Assembly: GCF_000213175.1 (NCBI RefSeq)
Contig: NW_009799179.1
Coordinates: 8,998,480 to 9,062,479 of the forward strand
DNA: 64,000 nucleotides
From: Neurospora tetrasperma FGSC 2508
Lineage: Eukaryota > Ascomycota > Sordariomycetes > Sordariales > Sordariaceae
Direction of reading: 5' to 3'
How positions within the stretch are numbered: the stretch's first letter is position 1; each line of letters starts with the position of its first letter. This document shows positions 1-12,668 of this stretch, one piece after another. The position numbers were made by a program, and so were the translations under genes. The notes beneath the pieces were generated by a model. The model was not told the DNA's origin. It worked only from the letters and a program-made list of their open reading frames with translations, and did not search any database.

Positions 1-246
1 CGTACTATAAATGGCGACCCCTCAGTCAACGCTTCCATTTGTTTATGTACTCTAGCATTGTAGATAGCAGGAATGCGCCAAGGAACTACGGATCAATCGC
101 ATCCTCTATCTCCCACTATGATTTCTGACAACCGTTACAATACTTCACGAAGCTTCTTTCTGCCACTCACATCCGTTAACGCAGCTAGCTCACTCACTTA
201 CCTCCCGGCCGGCTCCGAGGACACTCACCTCACTTTCCTCTCCCTG

Positions 247-2180
247 TTACCTCTCTGATCCAAGCAACCGCCCAAGCCCCCTAGTCATCTCCTCATCGGC
301 CTCCAACGTCCTCTCGAACAGCGGCGCCTTCAGCCAGGACGTATGCCCCCCCCCNNNNNNNNNNNNNNNNNNNNNNNNNNNNNNNNNNNNNNNNNNNNNN
401 NNNNNNNNNNNNNNNNNNNNNNNNNNNNNNNNNNNNNNNNNNNNNNNNNNNNNNNNNNNNNNNNNNNNNNNNNNNNNNNNNNNNNNNNNNNNNNNNNNNN
501 NNNNNNNNNNNNNNNNNNNNNNNNNNNNNNNNNNNNNNNNNNNNNNNNNNNNNNNNNNNNNNNNNNNNNNNNNNNNNNNNNNNNNNNNNNNNNNNNNNNN
601 NNNNNNNNNNNNNNNNNNNNNNNNNNNNNNNNNNNNNNNNNNNNNNNNNNNNNNNNNNNNNNNNNNNNNNNNNNNNNNNNNNNNNNNNNNNNNNNNNNNN
701 NNNNNNNNNNNNNNNNNNNNNNNNNNNNNNNNNNNNNNNNNNNNNNNNNNNNNNNNNNNNNNNNNNNNNNNNNNNNNNNNNNNNNNNNNNNNNNNNNNNN
801 NNNNNNNNNNNNNNNNNNNNNNNNNNNNNNNNNNNNNNNNNNNNNNNNNNNNNNNNNNNNNNNNNNNNNNNNNNNNNNNNNNNNNNNNNNNNNNNNNNNN
901 NNNNNNNNNNNNNNNNNNNNNNNNNNNNNNNNNNNNNNNNNNNNNNNNNNNNNNNNNNNNNNNNNNNNNNNNNNNNNNNNNNNNNNNNNNNNNNNNNNNN
1001 NNNNNNNNNNNNNNNNNNNNNNNNNNNNNNNNNNNNNNNNNNNNNNNNNNNNNNNNNNNNNNNNNNNNNNNNNNNNNNNNCCCCCCCCCCCCCCCCCCCC
1101 CTCACCAGATCGACCATCACCTCGACCCCGACCTCCTCCAACGCCTTGACATAACACAGCCCATCCGAGTACAGACTGTTCTTCGAGTACAGCTGGATCC
1201 ACGTCCTCAGCAACCTTTTTCAGTATTTCCTCATCTGGCCACAAGGCAGCATCCTCTCCAGCCCGTCCCGCAGCACTGCCCACTTCATTCGCCTGAGCAG
1301 CGAGTTCCACAAGGAAGAATGTCAGGCGCTGGTGTGCAGATACCGAAAGTGCAGCGGCATGTAAAGATCCAGGCCGCTGAAGGCGTCGCTAGTGACGGGA
1401 GGCAGCGGAGGAGGACGCCGTAGATGGTTGGTGCCGCAGGCAATGGCGTACTGGGAGACAAGGGCGGCGAGCTGGTGGTCGCCGGAGGAAATTCCTGCTA
1501 GGATGATTTTTTTTTGGGTGGTTGTGTGTTCCTATTATCGCGATGCCGATGTTGGTGTTGGTTGAGGTTGAAGTTGAGGAGGGAGAGGCAGTCGAATAGG
1601 CTGTGTTCTGCGGAGTAGGTCGGCATGAAACGGTAGGCGAGTGAGTGAGTAGATGTCTCTGATCATGGGGAAAACTGGTGACATTTGACGTTTTAGGTTG
1701 TGGTGAGTGATGTCGCTTTCAGAATTCAAAGGCAGGAGAAGCTTCCTCACTGTCGGCTTCGCCTACATACAGTCCGTCACCGTGGGTGTGATGGACCGTG
1801 TGAGATCCGGTTGCTCCTGAGCTTGGGAAGACGCTGCAGGGCTGTCTCTTGCTTGGGGAAGCGGTAAAATGCTCATAGCTTATCAGTGGGATCTGGTAAC
1901 GGTTCCCTTCATCGGCGGACAGCGAGGCGAATGTCAATGGGACGGTGAACTCGGTCTTGGTCGCGTTAAGGAGAGATGGTGATCCCGAGCTCCGGGGGCT
2001 AGCATGTTGAGCGTTGAGTGAACAGCAACCTGCTGCGAAGGCGGCTTGGTGCTCGGTTGTGGGGAGACCCGGGCGTACTTTTTTTGAGACTGGATTTCTC
2101 ATCGGAGGCGAGCCATACCGAGTATGGGGACGCCCGGAAGAAGGGGAGTGGGGGGTATTTTGAAGGAAGATGGAGTTCAT
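247..2180 (-). pseudogene. Decayed alpha/beta-hydrolase (fold-3 esterase-like) gene
   Basis: Read on the minus strand, successive pieces in different frames match the order of an alpha/beta-hydrolase. An oxyanion-type HGDGLYVGEADSEE lies near 1750-1790, where the family usually has HGGG. A piece LAYRFMPTYSAEHSLFDCL lies near 1585-1641. The nucleophile-elbow type motif AGISSGDHQ (GxSxG) is near 1475-1500. A VELAAQANEVG...LWPDEEILKKVA segment (about 1230-1320) is followed in another frame by TWIQLYSKNSLYSDGLCYV and KALEEVGVEV. After the assembly gap comes HTSWLKAPLFERTLEADE, including the likely catalytic His, ending at the TAA at 247-249. At least two frame changes are needed (near 1215 and near 1330), so it is probably a pseudogene; assembly error is the alternative. 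The 5' limit is approximate. Substrate unknown. Confidence 0.6.
355..1080. other. Assembly gap (726 N) set in a poly-C run
   Basis: The Ns are bounded by nine C on the left (346-354) and 21 C on the right (1081-1101). On the minus strand the coding frame before the gap ends in a VDLVRGG-type segment and resumes directly after it with HTSWLKAP. This is what an alpha/beta-hydrolase would show if only a few residues were missing. I infer that the true sequence may be little more than a G/C homopolymer and that the N length is nominal. Confidence 0.9.
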
Positions 2181-5100
2181 CTTGGTCTTTCTGTTTGTGA
2201 ATGTTCAAGAAGGTAAAAGTGGTGTCGGCTATTCGATCGAGCGGCGTGACGGTGTCTCACAGAAATGTGGAGAAAGATGAGTGAAATTAGCTGTTCAGCT
2301 GGTAAGGCAGACACTACCTATCCTGATGTGCTCACATGGTAGGTCATCAAGGGAGTATCTCTCAACTGGAGACCTTCTTATTCGCTTTTATCGGAAGCTG
2401 GTTCTATTTGAAACCCATTGGTGGTTGTGAATGCAACTTCTCTTCATGTAGTATGCGAGCTCACATCGACCCGTTCTGGAATGAAGCTGAAGACACTCGC
2501 AGTATACCCTTGGATCAATTACTCTGATACATCAAAAGACCATGGCATTGCTTCTTGGTTCTCACCAGGCTTTGGTAATAAGGACAGACGTCGTCTCGTC
2601 ATCTACGAGTGTCTCCTCCTGCGGTTCATACGTGCCCAATGAGACTTTTACTTGAAGTTGCCTTTCGCTTGTCATTTCGAGGTTTCTCCATACCGAGGAT
2701 GGCGCACCATACCTGACACCTCCTCTGGTTTATCGTCCTCAGGCACATGTTCCATGTATCATGGCACTATGTTTCGCGATTCCTATCCCATCAACCTACC
2801 GTACGAGTCTTGTTCATAAGCGCCATGGATTTCCAACACTTAATACTCCACAAACAAACTTGGGAAACCGTCATAATTTACATCCAGACTGCCGTCATAG
2901 GTTCTTCTTCAGGTCCCGGATTATAAGTGATGACAATCTTCCATGCGTCCGGAGTCTCCCGGAGGTATGTAGGTATGTAAAGAACTCCAACACTAGGTGT
3001 TCATTTGATTCATGCCATCGCGATCGCCGCCTGAGAAAATTCAATTTTTCTCGTAGATCAACAAGTCAGACCACATCCTGTTTCCACCAGAGGGTTCGCT
3101 TGTATCTGGTTCTCTAGTGGTCACGCAAGTATCACCAATGTTGAAGGTTGGTCTCTGAACAACAACATGTATCAATCTAGGTAGGTTTACAACGAAAGGA
3201 TTGACAACTGAAGTCCATTGCAGGCTGCGTAGGTACGACCTGACCTCTTTACTCCACCTGCCACAATTTCTGCCATTGTTCCTTCCATCGTTCTTTCCAC
3301 CACATCTGCCGCCGATCTTGCCGTCTGCCCGGCACGCCCTTCCCTTCGGTTCCCCCATGACAGACATCGGATGACGGATGACACACCTGCCCGCCGTCCC
3401 TCGTACCTTCCAAGTCTACTAGTGTACCTAGACCTGACCCAGGCACTCACCATTGGCAGGCACCATATAAGGTTTGTTATCTACCTAGTTTCTCTACCAC
3501 AGCGGGGAGCCCTGTGTTTGCTACTATGGCGCAGTGGTTACCGTTGATGATGAATACTTAACTTGGCGCGGCGGTTTTCGTAGGTAGGTTTGCAGCTGGG
3601 GCATTGTCGTTCGTTATACAAGCCTACCTGGGCGACTTGGCTTTTCATTCCACCATTAGATGGAGGAACAGTTGGGGAAATGTTGACAATAATGGCTTTT
3701 GCATTTCCCTTTGTCATTTTGAGGTTTCGAAAAGGGTTTGTTTGTTTGCCAATGAGGAGGGGAGGTTGGAGATGGCACTTGGGAGGTGTGGAATGGGTGA
3801 TGTGATGTTATGTTTATCAGCATCGACGAACTGTGATCTCGCTTCCCTATGCATTGTTTATCCAGTCTCTTGGTAAGTAAATACCTTCGAGACCTCAAGA
3901 TTGCTTAACGAATCGTCAAGTGCACATGTGTACCCTACCGCCGCCGACAAGTTTAGAGCCCGCAAAGGCTGCTATCAGAAGCGAAGGCACCATTATAACT
4001 CTAACGAGCCGTTCCCACCTTCGATGGTACGCTCCGTAGATGTTGCTTGCTGCGGTTGATGGTCCCCATCGTCGAAACACTACCTATTATAGACCTCGGC
4101 ACTTATTGCTCTCCAAGTCCAATGCACTCTAATGCTTTCAATGCTTCCAAGGCTTTCTGTTGCTCTCTGATATTATCGATACTCCCTGGTAGTATATAGT
4201 AGGAGTAATGTTTCGATTATTGATAGACGCGAAGCTGCCTTACACGTGACTTCTTTTTTTTTTCCTTGATTCCTCGATTTGTAATGCTTGTGCGGTGTTT
4301 ATCGATCGGTAGCCATCTCATAAGCTGCGAACATCTGAGGTTAGGTAGGTAAATGTAGACAGCCGCGAAGTAGTAACATTATGTTACCTCGTACCAGAGT
4401 CATCCAGATACCTGTCGCCCTTACCAAGCTTTTAACCAGCTTGATATACGTACCTCTACATGCAACAACACGAGTTGATCATTTGCCGACTAACGCGCCG
4501 GTTCGTTCCCGTTTAATGTAAGTAACCTTACCAACGTCTACCACACTCGCACTCTCAGACTTCATCTGCAATTTGCCTTGGAAGGACGGGCAACCTTCAA
4601 GTAATCTTGCTTTTCGGTCAGGCGCGTCGTCCTTGTTAATGGGTAGGTAGTGACAAACCGGATGTTTCGTTCCTTTCGGCGTGGAGTTTTTATGATGGTT
4701 TCCATTAATTGAACGAAGATAAAGACTTGTGACTTGTGAAGAAGCTTGGTATATAGGTCTTAAAAGCTTTCTGTAGCTATGCCATGTCGTCACGGACTGG
4801 GCAAGAGGCCTCTATATAATCAAATGGTTTTATGCTGGTTGGGATGTGAAATGAAACTCGCACATTAATGACAATAAAAGTCTTATTCCCTAGCTATAAT
4901 CTTAACACAGCGCCATAATGGCATGGGGCCCCTCTTCAGGTTTTCGGTAGGCGAAACCTTGCGACACTCGCACATAAAGCTATAATATACTTCAGTTTTA
5001 TGCTTCGTTTCTTGACCTCTTCTGTTATGATTGTATGGACTATTATAGCTCGAGCTCCGACTTCTTGACTGGGCTACCTTTATGCTTTCACAGCTGAGAT

Positions 5101-5655
5101 GGACAAGAACGAGATCAAAGGAAACGTGTTCCGTCCGGAACTTACCACCGGGCTATCTGCTCACGGACTTACAGACAGGGGTTCCGCAGTTTTCATTAGC
5201 TGTTGGGTTGGCGAGATTAACATGTGAGACAACAGTTGAGTGATATCACAATGGAGGACAACCGGGCATAGAATTAGTGTTGGAACGTGGTTGACACAAT
5301 GATGGCTCTATTCCTAATCACTACGCCATGCCATGCCTCATCATACGATGTATGATGTATATGGACTCCCATTCCACCCATTCCTGTGTGGGTATTTCCC
5401 AGTTCCAGGTTCCCATTTCCGGACCTTCCCTTCCGAGAACTTGACCGGCGTACCGGAGAGAACTCGGCGGATGGAGAAAGAAGAAATATTTGCCACTTCC
5501 AACTTGTGAAGATGCGTGGCTGAAATGCTTGCTACCCCTTGATCGATGCAGAATGGGGTTGTTAAGACACTCTTGAAGAAAACGGTATCAAGGGGAAGAC
5601 AAAAACATGAAACCAAACAGAAAAAGGAAAAAAACAAAGACAAAAGAAAAAAAAG

Positions 5656-5687
<32 letters not shown>

Positions 5688-6063
5688 AGAGCGCCATACC
5701 CATGGATCCCCAACCCCGTTCCCAATAATGCAGTGACCGACCGAACCCCGGACCCGACCTGCGACCCGGTTCCAAAGTTGATGCTTGATGTGACAAAGGA
5801 AATGAGTGAGTTTGTGTTACAGACGCAAGTGTTGTTGCTTGTTGTCGGGAATAAGAAATGGTACAGAATCAAGTGACAATGACAAATGGGTTGTGTGTAG
5901 GTAATACAATCCATCCCTAAGCAGATGTAAAGGGATCGAATGAGAAGTGAGGTATGAAGTGAAGAACAACACGAGCATGGTACAAGAGAGAGGAAAGTGG
6001 TTGGAAGACAGACGGATGGAGGGCGAGAGTAGTGAGAGAGAGAGATCTTAAGATCCCCAAACT
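2181..6063. other. Intergenic, no gene recognised
   Basis: Only short ORFs without family resemblance are present. The stretch contains several TACCTACC/GGTAGGTA words (around 2965, 3181, 3580, 4340 and 4643), a poly-T run near 4255 and a run of about 30 A at 5656-5685 preceded by A-rich sequence. The right end probably contains the 3' UTR of the minus-strand hypothetical gene that stops at 6064. Confidence 0.6.
5656..5685 (+). repeat. Poly(A) mononucleotide run
   Basis: About 30 consecutive A residues, preceded by an A-rich run broken by single G and C. It has no poly(A)-site or retroposed-gene context that I can see and reads as a simple mononucleotide microsatellite. Confidence 0.85.
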
Positions 6064-6747
6064 TCAATCCATATCAAGATCAAAGCACTCTTCCTCATCA
6101 GCCATTGGCGCGTCCAACTCAAAGATGACGCCTCTCCTCTTCCAACCGCCTCTCTTGATGAAATCGTCAGCGGCATCCAGACCTCGTGGGCGTGCCATGG
6201 CTGCCGAGACCTCCTTTTGGGGACCCTGACGAGGCTTTGGTGCCACCGTTAGGCCGACACAATAGTTCGATTCCATCGAGTCGCTGCTGAAGCTGCTGCT
6301 GAAGCTGTCGGTGCTCGGAGTGGGAGAAGAAGGCGATGCCACGCTTGCTGAACCATGTGCTGGAGCTGATGTTCCTGGTGCTGACTTGTTGGGGTGAAAG
6401 CCAAAGTCGAAGCCGTCGTAAATGACCGTTGTTGGCGTGGTAGGCTGGTGAGAGTGGTGATGTACACGTGGCGTCGTCGTGTAGTGATGCTGAGCGTGAT
6501 GTGGCTCGGGCAGACTGCGCGAGGGCCGGCGTGGTCCATCCTCACTGATGTTCAGAGATGGCCGATGAGTGACGGTTAGGTCGGGAGGATGGCATCTCAG
6601 GGGATCGAAGGCCATCCTCCCGTTGCTGCTGGTGGTAGAGGAGCGGGAATCCATGGATGAAGCATCGCTTGGGTATCTGGCGTGCTCAACCTTGCTGAAC
6701 GAGTGGCCGGACCTCATGGATTTATGGCTCCGGAAACTTCGGAGCAT
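6064..6747 (-). CDS. Hypothetical Ser/His/Pro-rich protein, 227 aa
   Basis: A single uninterrupted frame of 228 codons. I chose the start at 6747, where the protein begins MLRSFRSHKSMRSGHSFSK; the same frame has further ATGs upstream (to 6855), so a longer N-terminus is possible. The protein is low-complexity: Ser/Thr/His/Pro-rich in the middle (HHAQHHYTTTPRVHHHSH), a run of Ser around PTPSTDSFSSSFSSDS, then a more ordered C-terminus with DDFIKRGGWKRRGVIFELD and an acidic tail (EEECFDLDMD). No catalytic motif, signal peptide or membrane segment is visible. It looks intrinsically disordered and could be a regulatory or cytoskeletal adaptor, but I do not recognise it. The length and coherent C-terminus argue that it is real. 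Confidence 0.6.
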   Translation of the reverse strand: MLRSFRSHKSMRSGHSFSKVEHARYPSDASSMDSRSSTTSSNGRMAFDPLRCHPPDLTVTHRPSLNISEDGPRRPSRSLPEPHHAQHHYTTTPRVHHHSHQPTTPTTVIYDGFDFGFHPNKSAPGTSAPAHGSASVASPSSPTPSTDSFSSSFSSDSMESNYCVGLTVAPKPRQGPQKEVSAAMARPRGLDAADDFIKRGGWKRRGVIFELDAPMADEEECFDLDMD

Positions 6748-9700
6748 CTTGTGGTTTTGCGTATGGTGATGATGGCTGGTGGTTATAGGGATGCAGAGCA
6801 TAGCCTGATGCGGACTCGAACAAATGGCGAGAGACAAGTTCTTCGTTATTTGCAATGTCGGTAGTGGTGAAGCGACTGAGCTAACCCCAGTTACTGGGCG
6901 AGCCGGTTGGATAACATCGAAAGGAGGAGGGGGGCAAGGGAGCTTTATTTAGGTGGCAGCGTGGTGTAAGCCAGCAAGCGGGGGAATCCACCGAAACTTT
7001 GGACTAGTAAAGACGTGGACGCAGCAAAACCGAGCCAGATAAATTAACTGTGCGTTATGTTAAAGAGAAAAAGGCCGGGTGGAGCCTGTCTAACCAATGG
7101 GGTACTATGAGCACCTTGGCGTTTCTAGCGTGCACTATGATGTTTCTTGCGATGCGCCAAGAACATGGTAGGAGAGTTAGAGAACAGAACGTAAGAGAAC
7201 GTCAATAGGAGGCGTCATGGATGGGAGGAACCACGAAGCGTCTATTTAAAAGTTGAAGTCTAGGAGCTGAAGATTACGCCTAAAGGAGGAACAACTAGAA
7301 GTAGAGCTACCGGGAGCTTTGAATTCAGAGAACCGCCGTCATTATACACGCCTACTTACATGACTCCACACCGCTGTTTTTATCGGGATACACGGTTGTT
7401 TTATCTGGCTTGCAACAATCCTCGTGAATGCTTTGCTAGCTAGCGTGCCTCTAGGTAGTGTGATGTAGTGTACACTAGACAGATTGCCTTGCCAGGTCGA
7501 CTAGGAACAGGGTATTGGGATTTCCCTTGGGAGTGAGGGGTGCCACCGTGCCTCTGTAGTTAGATCGCGCGCCCCCCTGACATGGCAAAACAAAATGCTG
7601 TCTGTACCTTGCATCTCCGCATGTGGGTTCCATTCAGCTGTCTTGCCCTGGAACGTATTTCGTGAGCGCCGGACTTCACCACACATCCTACAAAATTCAC
7701 CCACAATTCCATGATATTACATGCAGGAAGTCGGGAAAAACTAGTGTATTCTTCAAGCTTCATACAATACTTCCTATCTCCTTGATTCTAAAATGGCTGT
7801 ATTGTTATTTTTCTGTGTTGATTTGCAGACCCCAACTGCAAGAACCACGCTAACCAACGTTCCACGTTGAAGTGGTGTAAGGGTACCGCGTTGACATGTG
7901 CGCAACAAGTCACCACCATGTTTTCTTCCTATCAAAAAGTCCCAATCAAGCAGTGAACCCCGTGCTACGTTACTCTGTGGATACCTTGCTGGCGGCCTTC
8001 CACTCCCAAGCTCCCTATCAGGAAGAGAAAAAAAAAAAAAGAAAAAAAAAACACAAAACAGCATGTGTTGACAGGGTACGTCATGATCGGGCATTGCACG
8101 AATGCCATCATCGATGCAGTCATGGGCCTCCTGATCAGTGCAATTGTGCCCCCCTGCTCGTTTCAAAAATTCACCGTTCCTGACGCAAAAGATCAACCGC
8201 AGCGCATGCGGGCCGCTCAGTGGACGGATGACAGGACTACCAGGAAGAACGATGATCTGGGGAGAAATGCTACCTGGAAGGGACTCTCAGTCTGTGATAA
8301 TCGAGAGAGTGTTCGCATCTGATGCCTCTGAGGGAGTGATATCTGTGCATGTCTGTGCTCTTCCCTTCGGTGAACCATGAGACCTTCAAAAGGAAAGAAA
8401 GCACCGGGCATCATGCTAGGTCGGTTCAACTTTACAAACTTCCGTACTGTGTATATCGGCGAGGTCGGATCTCGCGCTCGGCATGGCCTGACAACCATCG
8501 GTGACTGCAAAGATTTTTTTTTTTCATCCTCCGCAGTTCCCTCTGCTCGCTCCCTTCCAAGCCTTTCTCTCTTCATCATAAGCCCATCATGACAAATATC
8601 CCACCAGCTCATATCCACACAGACACGGCCCAAGACGTCCAAAAGAACATAACTCCGGCTTACACGGGCAGGGAGTGGCAACTGGGCATCCTCCAAAGCT
8701 CCACAACACAGCTCGTTTTCGACCGTTTGAAGCCAGGCAGCCAGTCTCCAAGCCCGAACGCATCGCCTCATCGGCATGTAATTCCCAGGTGTTCGTTCGC
8801 CGCTGGGCGATCCGGTAACCGAGCAGCAGGACAGCAGCAGGCATTTACGGCACCCCAGTTGGAACCAGGAATGCTTGGCTCTGCATGGCATTACAAAAAG
8901 CGTGGAAAGCATGCGAAAACAAAAACTCGAATCTGTTGGCAAGGTCGTGCCGTACCCTCTGATTGGTTTGACAGCAAATTAGAAAGATCCAAGCCAAGCC
9001 TTTTGCCAAGGACAGGCAAGACACTCAGGCACACACAGCCTGCAAGGCTGTGATTCCTGAAATTCCGAGCAGCGCTGTTGGAGTGGGTGTTTGCAACGCC
9101 ATCATCCACATTGGTGGGCTGTGATCACTGGCGTTGTGTGTGATGACTTGATGAACCTGATGACTGTGAAAGGTGTGCACACTTGTGAGTGCCTAGCGTG
9201 TGTTTTAGCGTTGCGTGGAGAACTTCGTTGAAGCTGTGTGAGGATTATTGATCGGCTTTTGTCGTCCGCACCATTTCCTATCTCGGACTATAAGTCGCCG
9301 AACCCTCAAGATGCCGTGCCGAATATGCATAGGTTCGGGGGATTCCATGTGCGCGTTACACAGTAGATTGGTCGTGATCGCCGGGAAAGAAAAAAAAGAA
9401 AAAAAGAAGAAAAAAAACCAAAACTTGCAAGTCGAATAAACAAACACACGTATACTTCCCGATCCCGAAAACATGGTCAACATAGGTTGTTTTCTAATGC
9501 CAAGAACATCCGCCGGCCAGAGGATTTTTTCCCCACCAAGGTTCAGTGTCTTGTAGGACGTACCATAGGACCGCACATGTAACCACCTCTCGCTATGGAA
9601 ACAATTATTTGATCGGGTTAGCACGATTTGGCTCAGGGGACCCGCAAGTTCAGCAATCGCGGAGACATGCAGTAGCATCGATCTCAATTCGGATTCAGCT

Positions 9701-12348
9701 TGCTTACCAGGCATCAGCTTAACTCCCCCTGCCTCTCATGATTCAAAATCTCTTTCTTACTATATACACTACAGTATACTATGTACTAACTATACTACAT
9801 ACGGCGAGTCTGGCGAGGTCCAAAAAAGTGGAGGCAAGGCGTGCGTACCTCTAGCAAATACACTACACCACTAAATTTCAGCTTGACCCCATCTACTATG
9901 GTGAGATGGGTAAGTTAAACCCGTGGATCAGGTCGTCGACCACACAGTGCTCACGAAGCTCTGGCTGTGGTGGTCCGTGCAAGATACCTGACAAGGGGGT
10001 TTTACTTTTGCTCGCAACCGCAGTACGGCTCTAGCGTACCGAGCTTGCAATTTCTCCCAACACACGAAGTGGTGCGTGCTGTAGAGTGCGCGTGCCTGAA
10101 AATCACCCCTTTATTGCGTTAAGCTGCAAAAACCTAATCACACAGATCGAGCTATTCCAGACTGGACGAAGCTTATCGTGATCCCCTGCGAACATCGTAA
10201 AGTGTCGTGATTTGTGATTTGGCCTTTTTTTTTTCTCCGAAAAGCGACGGTGTGATGCGATGCTCAACTTGCAGAGTGCAGTTTCGCTTCCCCCCGTCCC
10301 TCCCCTCCCCTCGATCCCAACTGGAGTTTGTCTGTTAAGCTGAAGGGATCTTCAGTCGGGGACCTGGATGGAGCTTTATCTTGCTTTTGCAAACCTTTGT
10401 GTTCAAGTGTTGATCTCCGAAAGCTATTGTAATTGGTATTTTGAACTCCCAACAGAGTACATTTCCTACCGACATAGTGTACATAGCATACACTACACTA
10501 CATACTAGGTGTGGTGTCGTCATAGCTGAGGTGTGGAGAGAACACCTCCACTCCACTGTATGTGGATGTCCGTACACCAATGGCGGGGTCCACGTACCTG
10601 CGTAAACCTCGTTTCACTGCAGCTGTGTGTCTTGGAGGTTTGCTTTGTCTCCGTCGTCAACAACACCACCTTGCGCATCGCCCGAGGTGATGGGCAAAAA
10701 TAATCAGTGTATGTCTAAGCTCCCTCGAAGAGAGTCTTTCAGTGCCGCGAATCGATTTTGTGACACGTTGTACAAACCGAGCACATAAAAGCGTCTCGCT
10801 TTGTGCGGCGGGCTGCCATATACAATGTTCGCTGTGCAGACACTCTTTGAACGGGACCTCTGTGCAAGCGTTCAGTATGACCTATCAAAACCCTCTACGA
10901 TGATTGAAAAAGAAAAAAAAAAAGAAAAAATAAAAAATGGGTAATCGATTTTTAACATGCTTTTACAGCTTCAGTTCAATCAAAAGTCCGTTCTCAACCG
11001 CTAACCCCGGAGTGCTGCGCAAAGAATTCCCACAAGGCTCCGTAGTGTCGGCTTCTCGGCTACCAAGAAGGGATAACGCCTTCCAGGACGCCGGGACGCC
11101 GGGGGGCGCAGGGCGCAACGGACATCGTTGATGATAACGGACAGACTTACCTCTTCGGGGATTTCTTGTCGTCAAACAGCGTCTCAGATTTTCCATCGGT
11201 TCATTTTCCGTATCTTCCAGAATTGAAAGATACGTCCTGCTGGTTGTCCACAAAGTCGTCTGTAATGTAGTGTACGCACCGGGTCGAAAGGCGTCGAGGT
11301 ACGTCAAAGACAAGCCTCGGCCACCGGATCGGCAACCAATAAGGCTTATCAAATCCGCATCCTTCCTTTTCTGCTTTTCAATACAGGCAAATCGACCAAG
11401 TTTATAAAGACCGTTCCCAGCTTTAGGTATTGATGATCATCACGCCTATGACGATATGGCCAGTGTTGCAGTGTACAGCTATGCAGGAGATGATGTTATG
11501 TATGGCCCGCGCACGTCAGACATGTGTCAAGTCTCGCTTTATTCTTGGACCTCTTTCCGGTAAGATCTTCTTCTGAAACGAGACCGAATGCGACAATGAG
11601 GAAAATGATGTTATGCATTTCCCAGTCGGTCATGTCCTTTTGCAGGATTGCCATCTTGCAGCGGAAAAGAAGCAATGACTGTGCCGCACAAGGGGACTTT
11701 TCTGGAAGTGCAGTGTCTGTCCTAGGTATTCGCCATGAGGGCAGCTTAGCAAACATCAAACAAAGAGTTGTAGTAGGTCTAGATTTTTTGTCCTATCCCT
11801 CCAGCTGAGAGAGTTCTCCCTCCCGTTGCTCCCCCTTTTGGACATACGTCCAAGCCCATTTGCACAGATATCTGCTGCAGGTGCACCAGCAGCATTAGCC
11901 ATTTTGGTTCCTGAGTCACCCGTCGTCGGTGGCTCGACCGGGGTAAGGTAATAAATAATGTGTGTGTGTGTGCACCGGCATCATGTCACGCGGCTGACAA
12001 GAACGGCGCAATATCCGCTGCCTAGTTCAGGTACCCGTCACGGCAACCGACCAGTCACATTTCCCGTTCCACAAATCCGTGCTATCGGTAGTCAACCTGA
12101 TGACCTCTCTCAAGCCTCCCTTGACCGTGCTGCCGTTTAGGTAATGCCCTGGCGTACCTGCTCTCCAAATTGGCGTAGAAACCGGACTGAGTGTGCTACC
12201 TCGGCCTTAGTGAGAGTTGCGCCCAAAACATAAGACAGTTCGCCGCCTTCTCCTGCTGAGACCTTTTTGTACTCCCCCAAAGGGCATCATCTTGCTGCGC
12301 AATGAGGGTCATAAGTCGAACCCGTATAAGAACTAACATGCCTCTCAG
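6748..12348. other. 5.6-kb intergenic stretch without recognisable gene
   Basis: The longest open frames (8217-8942 minus, 241 codons; 9205-9714 minus, 169 codons; 8589-9053 plus, 154 codons) overlap one another on opposite strands. They show no domain, no sensible N-terminus and no protein-like composition. Short A-rich microsatellites occur at about 8028-8051, 9387-9417 and 10910-10930, and TAGTGTACACTA-like words near 7465 and 10475-10505. The first few hundred bases are probably promoter and 5' UTR of the minus-strand gene starting at 6747. Confidence 0.55.
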
Positions 12349-12471
12349 TCATCTTTCTCCCTCCGCATGGACTCGAACGATATACGGCTCAGCCTCGACG
12401 CCTTATCGCACTTGAGCCAATCGCAGGAGCCCCAGGCCCCTGGGGAGCGCTCCAGCCCAATGGATGAATAG
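12349..12471 (+). CDS. Possible short exon or small ORF (speculative)
   Basis: A 123-bp open stretch follows a textbook fungal intron 3' end: a CTAAC branch-point-like word and then CAG at 12346-12348. It reads SSFSLRMDSNDIRLSLDALS and continues to ERSSPMDE and a TAG stop. Taken alone, the ATG at 12367 gives a 34-aa ORF. A possible upstream exon starts with the ATG near 12143 (MPWRTCSPNWRR) and a GTGAGA donor near 12211, which would be in phase, but this is guesswork. No GT occurs inside the ORF, so it could only be a terminal exon. It lies about 200 bp beyond the 3' end of COX16 on the opposite strand. Function unknown. Confidence 0.2.
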   Translation, partial: SSFSLRMDSNDIRLSLDALSHLSQSQEPQAPGERSSPMDE

Positions 12472-12605
12472 CCCTTGATCGTTGCCGAGGACGGAAGTTC
12501 AAAGATGTTCGTTTTCCTTCTCCCTGCTGATCATAAAGTGCCTTTTTATTGCCTTAAACCGACATGACATTCGGGTCGCAAACAGGGTTGTTGTGATATT
12601 GTCTG

Positions 12606-12606
<1 letters not shown>

Positions 12607-12652
<46 letters not shown>
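12607..12652 (+). repeat. (TG)23 microsatellite
   Basis: 23 uninterrupted TG units followed by a short CG run. It lies 17 bp past the stop codon of the minus-strand COX16 gene, so it is read as (CA)n in that gene's 3' UTR or flank. The length makes it likely to vary between strains. Confidence 0.95.
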
Positions 12653-12658
<6 letters not shown>

Positions 12659-12668
12659 CATAACGTCT

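Noticed and set aside
8217-9053. Overlapping long open frames on both strands (241 and 154 codons).
   Set aside because: Mutually overlapping antisense frames with no motifs; typical of chance ORFs in GC-balanced fungal DNA.
12360-12420. Reverse-strand GTTCGAGTCC and an upstream GGCTCAAG suggested a tRNA.
   Set aside because: The T-arm does not pair (TATCG against CCATG) and no acceptor stem can be formed.
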